The notes beneath the pieces are model-generated. The model was given only the letters and a program-made list of their open reading frames with translations, did not search any database and had not been told where the DNA came from. A stretch of DNA of 64,000 bases from NCBI GenBank assembly GCA_030407315.1, contig JALQPE010002695.1, forward strand, positions 16,377-80,376. The letters run 5' to 3'. Of the stretch, positions 1 to 8,135 are shown one piece after another; positions within the stretch are counted from its first letter, which is position 1, and each line of letters starts with the position of its first letter. This DNA is from Asparagopsis taxiformis (lineage: Eukaryota; Rhodophyta; Florideophyceae; Bonnemaisoniales; Bonnemaisoniaceae). The position numbers were made by a program, and so were the translations under genes.

Positions 1-302
1 CAACTGTCTTGTGGCGAACATTGACAGGTGCCGGTTGACTTTGCCTGGCAGACCGGCGCGGAGCATTGGGGATTACTTCTTCTTCGAATCCCAACCGCCT
101 GATGAAACCAAACGAAACATTGTCGGGAATCGGATACGACGCATTCCTGAAATACGTGTGATACCCCGTTGTCGTGTGTGACACAACTCTGTCGACATGC
201 CCTGCCCCGGCATGTTGTACATGGCCGTGACCGATGAAGACTGAACGTGGCGGAACGATTACCTTCTTCAGCTTCATCGTCTTGGCGTACATATCTAATT
301 CC
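1..302 (-). pseudogene. 3' part of locus A ParB/2OG-dioxygenase gene, cut off by copia insertion
   Basis: The minus strand is open from the copia border at 302 to base 1 and runs off the window. It continues, in the same reading frame, the dioxygenase coding sequence found beyond the copia element at 6728-7886 once the element and one copy of the 5-bp duplication are ignored. It encodes the C-terminal half of a double-stranded beta-helix: a VPPRSVFIGHG strand, then HVQHAGAG (about 212-223), which supplies the distal iron-binding His, and YHTYF downstream. Together with the HND motif at 6858-6866 this gives the HxD...H triad of 2OG-Fe(II) dioxygenases (PhyH/TET-like fold). The frame continuity is seen; the enzyme class is inferred from motif order. 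The true gene end lies outside the window. Confidence 0.7.
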
Positions 303-777
303 TGTTGAATCACTGCAAATAGGCCTCGAAGGCCTAATTCCGTGAGAAAACTTTGACTCTCGATTTCTCTATGAAGGAGTGCTCTGAGCGCTCCGAAACC
401 TATCTCATTGTATTCAGCGTCACCGAATTAGTCGGGTAGCAACTTCTCCGGGGCTCTTACGACACTCCATTACGGAGTAACTAGCCTCAGAAGTTTTAAT
501 TTGTTTGTCATAATTCAAATTAGTAATTAGAAATGCTAGGACGAGTTGAGGTCCTGGCACTGGGAAAAATGTTATGATATATGTACACGTGGCGATGGCA
601 TGATAGAAATCACACGTGTACCAGATTGGCAGGTGGTGATGGCAACGACAGACTGTCTGGACAAACCAAGAACAGGCTGTCCGACTCACCGTTGGCGCAT
701 CTCGCCAGTAGTAGAAATAATCTGGTGAGCTCGCAATTTTTAGTAAACACTGGTAAGCCACCATTTTGATTCTCACA
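303..777 (+). repeat. 5' LTR of copia copy 1
   Basis: The 475-bp direct repeat matches 6253-6727 apart from one noted difference. It starts TGTTGAATC and ends GATTCTCACA. Apparent ORFs of 60-118 codons inside it occur in both LTRs because they are copies of the same DNA, and they have no protein-family signature. U3, R and U5 borders cannot be set by eye. Confidence 0.93.
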
Positions 778-797
778 GGTTATGGGCCCAGCACGCT
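778..797 (+). other. Primer-binding site: initiator tRNA-Met half
   Basis: The 20 nt directly after the 5' LTR, GGTTATGGGCCCAGCACGCT, are the reverse complement of the anticodon arm of eukaryotic initiator tRNA-Met (GGGCCCATAACC, CAU anticodon). Priming from an internal cut in this tRNA, not from its 3' end, is known for Drosophila copia. Copy 2 has the equivalent site at 45407-45426, with GGTTATGGGCCCAG conserved. Confidence 0.85.
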
Positions 798-1203
798 TTC
801 GTGGTCGTTTCAATTTTATTTTGACCAGTGGTGAGTAATTTCGCCGGCGCGCGCGAACATATATTTCCAGCAGCCCTCGCTCCTCGCTCATTTTGCGTTA
901 CTTGGTACTCACGCTCTCCGCTCGTTGCGTGCTTCTCCTCTCGCTCGCTCGCTCGTATTGCCCATTCTTCCCGCGCGTTCTTACTCGTTTCTTTCTGCGC
1001 GTTGCACTCCGCCTCGCTCCCCGGCGCCTGTACGCCTCGCTCCGCTCGGCGCACTCCGGACAAAACTTTTCTGTCATCTTGACATCAATTGTCAACTATA
1101 ACTGTCACACTGACACTGTGTCATCACTACAGGTGACATCCTGTCAGTTTGCGACATACTTGGAATATCTCAAGACACTTGAGGCAACTCAAAGAAAAAA
1201 GTA

Positions 1204-1290
1204 ATACGGCGTTCCGTTGGGGACTCGAACGCACGACCAATAATTTTTGGTCTGCACAGTATTAACGACTGAGCAACTGGGCTGTTTTTG
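1204..1290 (-). other. tRNA-like sequence in copia leader, antisense
   Basis: On the minus strand this stretch has an A-box-like TTGCTCAGTCGTTAA, a foldable GACCAA/TTGGTC arm and a canonical B box GTTCGAGTCCC. Acceptor and T stems pair poorly, so it is a degenerate tRNA or tRNA-derived (SINE-like) piece, not a convincing functional tRNA. Copy 2 carries a related sequence at the same leader position and also antisense to the element (44941-45030). It could be an internal pol III promoter. Confidence 0.5.
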
Positions 1291-1459
1291 CCCAACCTAT
1301 TGGATCTACCGGCTGCTTCTATCTTGGCTCGTCTAAACCTTTCTCAACTCGGTTCTGCTCTTGTAAGTCCGCAACCTTGTCCTGATCGGTATAGCATTAT
1401 AGCCTTCACTACACATCAACTAAAATACATTGGTTTTCGTCTCGTCAACTCTATCAAAA

Positions 1460-1555
1460 GTACGTTAATACCTTTCATCTTTTGATCATTTTCAAGGTTT
1501 AGACCTTAGTAAGATCGGTATAACTCCTAACCTTTCGCCTTTACTTCTCCTGCAG
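1460..1555 (+). other. Leader intron whose removal creates the ATG of ORF1
   Basis: A GT-AG intron of about 96 nt is predicted: donor CAAAA/GTACGT after 1459 and acceptor TTCTCCTGCAG ending at 1555. The last exon-1 base A joins TG at 1556-1557 to give ATG TCT AGC AGT, the start of the zinc-finger ORF, which otherwise has no ATG at its natural start. Copy 2 has the same design with a better donor, CAAAA/GTAAGT (intron 44771 down to 44675, acceptor CCATAG). The splice signals are seen in both copies; use in vivo is inferred. Confidence 0.7.
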
Positions 1556-1977
1556 TGTCTAGCAGTGACGAAGAAGATCGTGTTCAGCCACGATTTGAAG
1601 AACCTCGTCCAAGGCTTCGCCGGGAAGGAGAATCTCTCCGCGATCGCGTCTTCCGGAAGGCTTATAGCATTGCCGAGAGGAGAGATAACAAGACGAAGTA
1701 CGCTGCGCACAAGGACGCGAATCGCTCTAGGTGCAAAGATTGCCACGTTTATCTCAATTCTGCCGAGTCGAGGGTCGCTCATTACAACGGCGCAAGACAT
1801 AAAAAGACAGTCGAACGTCTTAAAGAAGGAGGTCTAAAGGTTTGCCGACCGTGTGGAGTCATCGTCCGCACGAAAAGTGAATTCGACAACCACCTCCGCG
1901 GCCGTCGCCATCGAGGAATTGAGAAGGCACTCAAAATCTCCAAAGCTTCTAAAGCTTCTTCCTCCACTTCCGATTAG
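1556..1977 (+). CDS. Copia ORF1: double U1-type C2H2 zinc-finger protein
   Basis: A small basic protein of about 140 aa precedes gag-pol. After an acidic, Ser-rich start (SSSDEED) and an Arg-rich stretch there are two fingers: CKDC with HVYLNSAESRVAH and a second His in GARH, then CRPC with FDNH and RRRH. This is the C-x2-C-x12-H-x5-H spacing of U1/matrin-type C2H2 fingers, which bind RNA or double-stranded nucleic acid. A Ser/Lys tail follows. The start codon appears to be assembled by splicing. The 139-aa homologue in copy 2 (44256-44674) is well conserved, so the ORF is probably under selection. An extra zinc-finger ORF upstream of gag is not standard for copia elements. Roles in RNA export, packaging or host interaction are guesses. 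Confidence 0.75.
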
Positions 1978-2160
1978 ATAATTTCGTTTCTATACTCTAG
2001 GAATCTAGCTGATTTCGCATCCATAAACCTTGTTCACTTGTTCTCCTTCTTTCTTCGCTCTTAGCTAGAAGTTTCTATCCTATAGACCCCAGCTTGGTCC
2101 TCGACGACTATCAGTCGTCTACTTGGGAAAGGTCGAACAGATAAAACATATTAAAGAGCG

Positions 2161-5100
2161 ATGGAGAGCAATACATCTGGGATCCGAATAGAAAAGCTGG
2201 ACTACTCCAACTTCCATTCATGGAAACAAAATATGGAACTCATCCTCGGTCATCGAGAGGTAGACGAAATGATTGACTCGGAACTTTGTCCTCCTCGCCC
2301 TACAGACCCAGAAGAGCTTTCGAAATGGCTACGGAAGGATAAAACTGCCCGAATGGCCATCGGAATCACGTTGTCCGACGAGATGCTCAAGAATGTTACA
2401 CACACCACTACTGCTCTAGAAATGTGGCAAGAGATTTGTAACGTGCATCAAAGGCATACATTGCTCAACAAACTAGCCGCGAGGCGGGACTTCTATACTG
2501 CTACGATGAGACCAGGTGAGCAAATGCTGGTTTATATCAACCGGGTTCGACAAATGGCAACAGTATTGACCTCCATGGGTGTCAACATTGACGATAAAGA
2601 AATGGCCATGGCTGTTCTCAATGGACTTCCCTCTTCTTTCCAAACGCTTATTACTGCTCTTGATGCTATCGGGGATGAGGACCCCACCTTTACGTTCGAC
2701 AAAGTACGCAGTCTCCTTCTCCAAGAGGAGCGTCGAGCTGCGATCCAGAAACCTCGAGGGTCGTCTTCGGATACAGCTGCTTTGGTTTCCACAAGTGGAA
2801 AGCCTTCTGGAAACATCAACAGGAAGAAATGTACCCACTGTGGGCGTACGAACCATACAGAACCGTATTGTTGGCAGAAGTATGGCCGACCTCCCCGCTC
2901 CCGCTCGAACAAACCTCGCACTTCTGCTCACATATCTCAACGAGAGTCGAACTTAACCTCTATGGCTGCCGTAGCGATGGACACTGAACAGAACAAAGAT
3001 GATGAAGGAAAAGAGTATGTTTGTCTACTCTCATCATATTCTGAGTCGCTCAAGGAGATACACATCGCATCTACCTGGTACATCGACTCCGCAGCTACTT
3101 CTCATATGACGTTCGATCGAACAATGTTTGTTTCCTACAAGAAATTAAAACCTTTCAGTGTGACTCTAGGAGACAAATCAACTGCACTAGCTGTGGGATG
3201 TGGCGATGTTAAACTTTCAATCCTAGTAAACGGGAAAGAAAGAGTTTACCTACTTAAAGATGTCCTTCATGTTCCGTCATTTATTTTTTCCCTCATATCA
3301 GTGAGTACTCTCACTGCTCGTGGAATATCGGTACAGTTTACGAACAATGGAGTCATCTTAACTAAAGACGGAGGCGCGATAGCCACCGGACACAAACGTA
3401 ACGGACTCTATGCTATCGATCTCAATGTTCCTCCTAAAGAAAGGGATATTGGAATAGAATCTGCTTGTGTTGCTTCTCTGCAACTATGGCATGAACGATT
3501 AGGCCACTTCGACAAAAATGGAATATCTCGAATGGCACAAATCTCCGCGGTGAATGGACTCAGAATCAAAAACGACTCATCCCCGAAAACCCATCTGTGT
3601 GAAGGGTGCGTTACCGGTAAAATGCCTCGTGTAGCGATCCCGAAATCTTCTCTGACGAGAGCCTTTGAGATACTTGATTTAGTTCACACAGACCTAGCAG
3701 GGCCTATAGAACCACGCTCAAAAGGGGGAGCTCGATATTTCGTTACTTTCATTGACGACAAGTCTCGTTGGCTCACTGTCTATCCGTTGCATCGGAAGTC
3801 TGATTGCTTCGATGCATTCCAGCGCTTTCTGTGCTTGGCTGAAACACAAACAGGGCGAGTACTTCGTCAATTACGCTCCGACGGAGGGGGAGAATATTTC
3901 TCCAATGAGTTCTGCTCTTTCCTTGAAATGAAAGGCATCAAACGGCAGACGACTTGTGCATACACTCCACAACAGAACGGCGTAGCAGAACGTATGAATC
4001 GAACTCTGAAGGATCACATTCGAACCATGCTTCATCACAACTCTACTCCATTGGAGTTCTGGGCAGAGGCACTCTCTTGTGCTGCCTACATTCGTAATCG
4101 AGTTACTAGTCGTTCTCTTCCATCTGGAACGACTCCTTTTGAAATCTGGCACGGCCGAAAACCAAACATCGCGCACTTGCGCACGTTCGGCAGAAATTGC
4201 TGGTATAAAATTCCAGATAAACATCTACAGACGCTAGACTACCGTTCAGTCAAAGCGATAATGCTTGGGTACGCAGAAGCACAGAAAGCATACAAGTTAT
4301 GGGACTTCACAAATGAGAAAATAGTAGTGTCTCGAGATGTGATCTTCGACGAGACGAAATCGAAAAAGGTGACTAAGGAGTCTGACTACACAGAATTTGA
4401 CACTTTCTCTTATGAGACTTTTGAGAACCACACATCTGAGAACTCTCCAGGTTCTCGTACACAAAAGAACTCTCCTCCCTCTCCACCCTCAAGTCCCTCT
4501 ACTGAACATATCACATCACAGCCACAATCTCCTCCACCCACATCTGCTTCAGGACCTGACGTTTCCATTATTAATGCTCCTCGAAAATCTTCCCGTGCTC
4601 GAAAACCTCCGGGTGAATGGTGGAAAACCACTGCCATCGTTTCTGCTGCGGCTGATTCCACTCCAGAACACCTCCTCACCTTCGCTGAGGTGACCAAGGG
4701 GGAGGAGAAAGGTCTATGGATCGAAGCAATCCAATCCGAAATGGATTCTCTCCATGCAAATCGCACTTGGATTCTGGTCCCCCGCAGTGAAGCTGTCAAC
4801 CTTCTTTCTTCAAAATGGGTCTTCAAACGCAAAGATGTCATCAACGACAACGGAGAGCACTCAATAAAGCATAAAGCTCGGCTCGTAACGCGAGGATTCG
4901 AGCAGAAATATGGCATTGACTATGCCGAAACATACGCACCTGTTGTCAAGTTCTGCACTCTACGCATGTTCTTCGCTCTGACTGTTCATCACGATCTTTT
5001 CTGCGATCAGATGGATGTGAAGACAGCCTTTCTCTATGGTGACCTCGAACAAGAAATATACATGGAGCAGCCTGAGGGGTTTGTGAGTCCAGCGTATCCC

Positions 5101-6237
5101 AACCATGTCTGTAAACTTCAGAAAGCACTTTACGGTCTCAAACAGGCTCCAAGGCAGTGGCACGCTAAAATTGACGAGTTTCTCATATCTGAACTCACAT
5201 TCCAGAGCTCCCCGTACGATCCATGCTTCTATGTTAGGAACAGTAAGGATTCTATGGTGATCATTGCACTTTACGTGGATGATTTGTTGCTGGCCTCTAG
5301 CAGCAGAGACTTATTGGACGAACTAAAGGAAGAGTTCTGCAAACGCTTCGAGATGAAAGACTGTGGCAGAGCTCGAGTGTGCCTTGGACTAGAAATTGTA
5401 CGAGACCCTTCCAGAGGGCTGTTGCACTTGAATCAAACCCGATACGCCGAAAAGGTATTGGAACGATTCGGAATGGAAAACTCCAGCCCTGTTACAACTC
5501 CAATGCAAGCTCAGATCTCGATTGGGGATACCGAAACAGAGGCAATTGACTCCACACTCTACCGCAAAGCCATTGGAAGCCTAATGTATCTAGCTGTGGG
5601 AACTCGTCCTGACATCGCGTTTGCAGTCGGAAGACTTGCTCAGTTCGTCGAGACTCCAACCAAATCTCTCTGGGTAGCTGTGAAGCGCGTTCTACGATAT
5701 GTTTCAGGTACTAAAGGTTTTGGGGTACTTTACAAGGCCTCAGAGGATCTATCACCGGTAGTATTTAGCGACTCAGATTGGGGAGGCTGCACAATAAATC
5801 GGAAATCTACCAGCGGCTACGTCTTCATGATGGCTGGCGCAGCTGTGAGCTGGAAGTCTCGCAAGCAAAGCTGTGTAGCTCAGTCTTCCTCCGAGGCTGA
5901 ATACATGGCCCTGAGTGCTGCTGTAAAGGAGGCTATTTGGCTCAGCAATATAGTTGGTTTCGGCAGCGGGAACAGCTCCGCAGATCCGATTCTCATCAAT
6001 GTCGATAACCAAGGCTCAATCAAGATGGCCAAGAATGACGCATGGGGAACTCGAACCAAACATATCGACATCCAATATCATTTCGTCCGAGATTGTCTAC
6101 TGAAGGAGATGTTTGCAATTGACTACTGCCCAACATCTGAAATGATAGCCGACCTGCTGACTAAGCCTCTGCAACGCGTTCAGTTCATGAAGCTCCGAGA
6201 ACTTATGGGTGTGTCAGCACTGTCATCAATCGAGTAA
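2161..6237 (+). CDS. Copia gag-pol polyprotein, intact
   Basis: A 1358-aa single-frame polyprotein in canonical Ty1/copia order. The Gag domain (residues 1-190, KLDYSNFHSWKQ start typical of UBN2/DUF4219) is followed by a CCHC knuckle, CTHCGRTNHTEPYC, near residue 225. The aspartic protease has DSA near 308. The GAG-pre-integrase zinc region has WHERLGH and CEGCVTGK. The integrase core has HTDLAGP near 508, LRSDGGGEY and the glutamate in NGVAERMN. Reverse transcriptase carries YVDD near 1037, and RNase H has SSEAEYMAL near 1243. Integrase preceding RT defines copia as opposed to gypsy. No stop or frameshift is present, so the enzyme set looks functional. Gag and Pol share one frame, so their ratio must be set another way, perhaps by splicing or processing. 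Confidence 0.96.
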   Translation: MESNTSGIRIEKLDYSNFHSWKQNMELILGHREVDEMIDSELCPPRPTDPEELSKWLRKDKTARMAIGITLSDEMLKNVTHTTTALEMWQEICNVHQRHTLLNKLAARRDFYTATMRPGEQMLVYINRVRQMATVLTSMGVNIDDKEMAMAVLNGLPSSFQTLITALDAIGDEDPTFTFDKVRSLLLQEERRAAIQKPRGSSSDTAALVSTSGKPSGNINRKKCTHCGRTNHTEPYCWQKYGRPPRSRSNKPRTSAHISQRESNLTSMAAVAMDTEQNKDDEGKEYVCLLSSYSESLKEIHIASTWYIDSAATSHMTFDRTMFVSYKKLKPFSVTLGDKSTALAVGCGDVKLSILVNGKERVYLLKDVLHVPSFIFSLISVSTLTARGISVQFTNNGVILTKDGGAIATGHKRNGLYAIDLNVPPKERDIGIESACVASLQLWHERLGHFDKNGISRMAQISAVNGLRIKNDSSPKTHLCEGCVTGKMPRVAIPKSSLTRAFEILDLVHTDLAGPIEPRSKGGARYFVTFIDDKSRWLTVYPLHRKSDCFDAFQRFLCLAETQTGRVLRQLRSDGGGEYFSNEFCSFLEMKGIKRQTTCAYTPQQNGVAERMNRTLKDHIRTMLHHNSTPLEFWAEALSCAAYIRNRVTSRSLPSGTTPFEIWHGRKPNIAHLRTFGRNCWYKIPDKHLQTLDYRSVKAIMLGYAEAQKAYKLWDFTNEKIVVSRDVIFDETKSKKVTKESDYTEFDTFSYETFENHTSENSPGSRTQKNSPPSPPSSPSTEHITSQPQSPPPTSASGPDVSIINAPRKSSRARKPPGEWWKTTAIVSAAADSTPEHLLTFAEVTKGEEKGLWIEAIQSEMDSLHANRTWILVPRSEAVNLLSSKWVFKRKDVINDNGEHSIKHKARLVTRGFEQKYGIDYAETYAPVVKFCTLRMFFALTVHHDLFCDQMDVKTAFLYGDLEQEIYMEQPEGFVSPAYPNHVCKLQKALYGLKQAPRQWHAKIDEFLISELTFQSSPYDPCFYVRNSKDSMVIIALYVDDLLLASSSRDLLDELKEEFCKRFEMKDCGRARVCLGLEIVRDPSRGLLHLNQTRYAEKVLERFGMENSSPVTTPMQAQISIGDTETEAIDSTLYRKAIGSLMYLAVGTRPDIAFAVGRLAQFVETPTKSLWVAVKRVLRYVSGTKGFGVLYKASEDLSPVVFSDSDWGGCTINRKSTSGYVFMMAGAAVSWKSRKQSCVAQSSSEAEYMALSAAVKEAIWLSNIVGFGSGNSSADPILINVDNQGSIKMAKNDAWGTRTKHIDIQYHFVRDCLLKEMFAIDYCPTSEMIADLLTKPLQRVQFMKLRELMGVSALSSIE

Positions 6238-6240
6238 GCC

Positions 6241-6252
6241 AAAGAGGGGGAG
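6241..6252 (+). other. Polypurine tract of copia copy 1
   Basis: AAAGAGGGGGAG immediately precedes the 3' LTR, as expected for the plus-strand primer. The same tract (reverse complement CTCCCCCTCTTT) abuts the LTR of copy 2 at 39991-40002. Confidence 0.88.
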
Positions 6253-6727
6253 TGTTGAATCACTGCGAATAGGCCTCGAAGGCCTAATTCCGTGAGAAAA
6301 CTTTGACTCTCGATTTCTCTATGAAGGAGTGCTCTGAGCGCTCCGAAACCTATCTCATTGTATTCAGCGTCACCGAATTAGTCGGGTAGCAACTTCTCCG
6401 GGGCTCTTACGACACTCCATTACGGAGTAACTAGCCTCAGAAGTTTTAATTTGTTTGTCATAATTCAAATTAGTAATTAGAAATGCTAGGACGAGTTGAG
6501 GTCCTGGCACTGGGAAAAATGTTATGATATATGTACACGTGGCGATGGCATGATAGAAATCACACGTGTACCAGATTGGCAGGTGGTGATGGCAACGACA
6601 GACTGTCTGGACAAACCAAGAACAGGCTGTCCGACTCACCGTTGGCGCATCTCGCCAGTAGTAGAAATAATCTGGTGAGCTCGCAATTTTTAGTAAACAC
6701 TGGTAAGCCACCATTTTGATTCTCACA
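6253..6727 (+). repeat. 3' LTR of copia copy 1
   Basis: The 475-bp partner of the LTR at 303-777, with only one difference noticed, ends TCTCACA and is followed by the target duplicate ATTCC. Confidence 0.93.
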
Positions 6728-7886
6728 ATTCCAGCGCTTTGGAAAAGACGTACTTGTGGGACCCTGGACACACCCAGATAGGGAATGGGTCATCTCCGTT
6801 GGCAATAACAAAGTAACCCGGAAGTTGATCTTTGCGGTCGCGAGGAGGAACAGGGAAATCATTGTGTGGGACCTGCCGAGGACACCCCTTTCCCGTTATC
6901 AAAAACCGTCCCCCAGATGCCGGCATGACAAGTTTTTCTCCCGGTAAACCGCACTCTTCCAGCCCTATCAGCCGGACAAGGATTCCCAACCACACATCCA
7001 GCAGGGCTCGCCGCGTCACAAACTTGAACCGGTCGATATGCGTCTCATCGTTCTCGGCATAGTCAACCAGGCAGTGGCGCGTAGACGTGAAGCGAGCCCT
7101 CCCCTCATTCCGGTTCTTCTCATCTGTTTCATCGTCCCCTGTATTGACAATGGGACTCCACAGTTGCCGGTTCCCAGGGTCCTTGTGCACCTGCTTCCCC
7201 TCCCATGTTCCCGAGAAGTACCGAAACAATTCCTGGCTAGAAATTTCTTCCATGAGACCCAAGTCAAATGGGAACTTGTCCGACGCATCGAGGTAGCTTA
7301 CATCCGCGAAATTGTGCATCACCGTATACCCTCGTTCATTGATTTCCGTTTGGCAATTGTGGAAGTACGCCATACCAGTGCCGGCCTCATACGAATCCTT
7401 CCAGCTTGTAGACATTCGCGTAACCTGGGCGAAGTCCAGCCTCGAGGGTAGAAACGTCGATGTAGGCTCACACATCGCCTTGGCAGCCATCTTCCACGCT
7501 GCGAAAAACATCGGATAGATGGTGTCGATCTCGAAAACAAGATGACGAGCCCGATGTTGTTCCGGAATATGCAGCCCCTCAAACACAGGGTCCATCGCCA
7601 CTTGCTTCAAATACCTCACCTCTCTGCCCTCCTCATCGATTTCCACACTCTCCAATAACAACCTGAGCTCAATCGGGGGCAGACAGCCAACCCTCACCGA
7701 TGCGATGACATCCGCGGGACGCTGCGCCAGATGATGCCCTTCAGCTCGGTCTTTGACTTCGAAATCGTCAGGAAGAGATGGCATACGGTCGTCGAACAGG
7801 AGGTCGTGTTCAGAAGGAGAGTCACGAACGATGTAACCGTCTTCATCGACTTCCACTCCTTCCGGAACAGTGAATGTAATTGTCAC
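6728..7886 (-). pseudogene. 2OG-Fe(II) dioxygenase-like region of locus A, N-terminal part
   Basis: The 387-codon minus-strand ORF begins at a GTG inside a longer open stretch, so 7886 is not a true start; the frame is the same as that of the ParB ORF at 8136-10214. It starts with an acidic linker and TITFTVPEGVEV. Late in the ORF come FLITGKGCPRQ and VPHNDFPVP (HxD motif, 6858-6866), then GYFVIANGDDPFPIWVCPGSHKYV, a typical beta-helix core strand. At 6728 the copia element interrupts it, and the distal His lies at 1-302. Homologous layouts occur at loci B and C. Substrate is unknown: nucleic-acid bases are plausible because of the ParB fusion, but protein or small-molecule substrates are not excluded. 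Confidence 0.65.
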
Positions 7887-8135
7887 TTCGCGGACCCCCT
7901 TGCTTTCGGCTTGGCCCTCGTCTGCACCCTGTTAGTCTTCCTCGTCCGAAGCGGTATGGACAGATTCTTGGTTGGAGGGAGTCGCACCAGCACGTTGGTT
8001 ATCTTGGGGGACAATCTCAACGGCAGAATCGGGGGAACGGGCGGAGTCTTCGTCAACCTCATCACCGGAAACAGTGGCTTGTTGTTGATCGGTGGCTTTA
8101 TCAACAACGGCCTGCTCTTCTTCCCCGGCGGATTG
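7887..8135 (-). pseudogene. Degraded acidic linker joining ParB and dioxygenase parts of locus A
   Basis: In the frame shared by both flanking ORFs this stretch reads as an acidic Gln/Ser/Asp-rich linker (GEEEQAVVDKATDQQQ, then SGDEVDEDSARSPDS). It resembles the low-complexity linkers of loci B and C. It is broken by only two stops, TAA at about 8136 and TAA near 7930, each one C-to-T change from CAA. I infer one ancestral fused gene that has acquired two nonsense mutations. Translation in two pieces, or introns removing the stops, are alternatives. Confidence 0.55.

Larger units (their letters stand above)
303..6727 (+). mobile_element. Complete Ty1/copia LTR retrotransposon, copy 1
   Basis: The element has two 475-bp LTRs beginning TGTTG and ending CACA, flanked by the 5-bp target duplication ATTCC (298-302 and 6728-6732). 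A primer-binding site abuts the 5' LTR and a polypurine tract abuts the 3' LTR. It carries two ORFs: a small zinc-finger ORF and an intact gag-pol polyprotein. The LTRs differ at one position that I noticed (A/G at 319/6269), so insertion is very recent and the element may still be active. It landed in the dioxygenase part of the locus A gene. Copy 2 at 39504-45915 belongs to the same family. Confidence 0.95.

Noticed and set aside
420..891. Several 60-118 codon ORFs in and near the left LTR, repeated around 6370-6862
   Set aside because: They duplicate because the LTR is duplicated; frames overlap on both strands and no domain is visible.
2473..5163. Minus-strand and alternate-frame ORFs of up to 168 codons inside gag-pol
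   Set aside because: They are shadows of the long conserved polyprotein frame.
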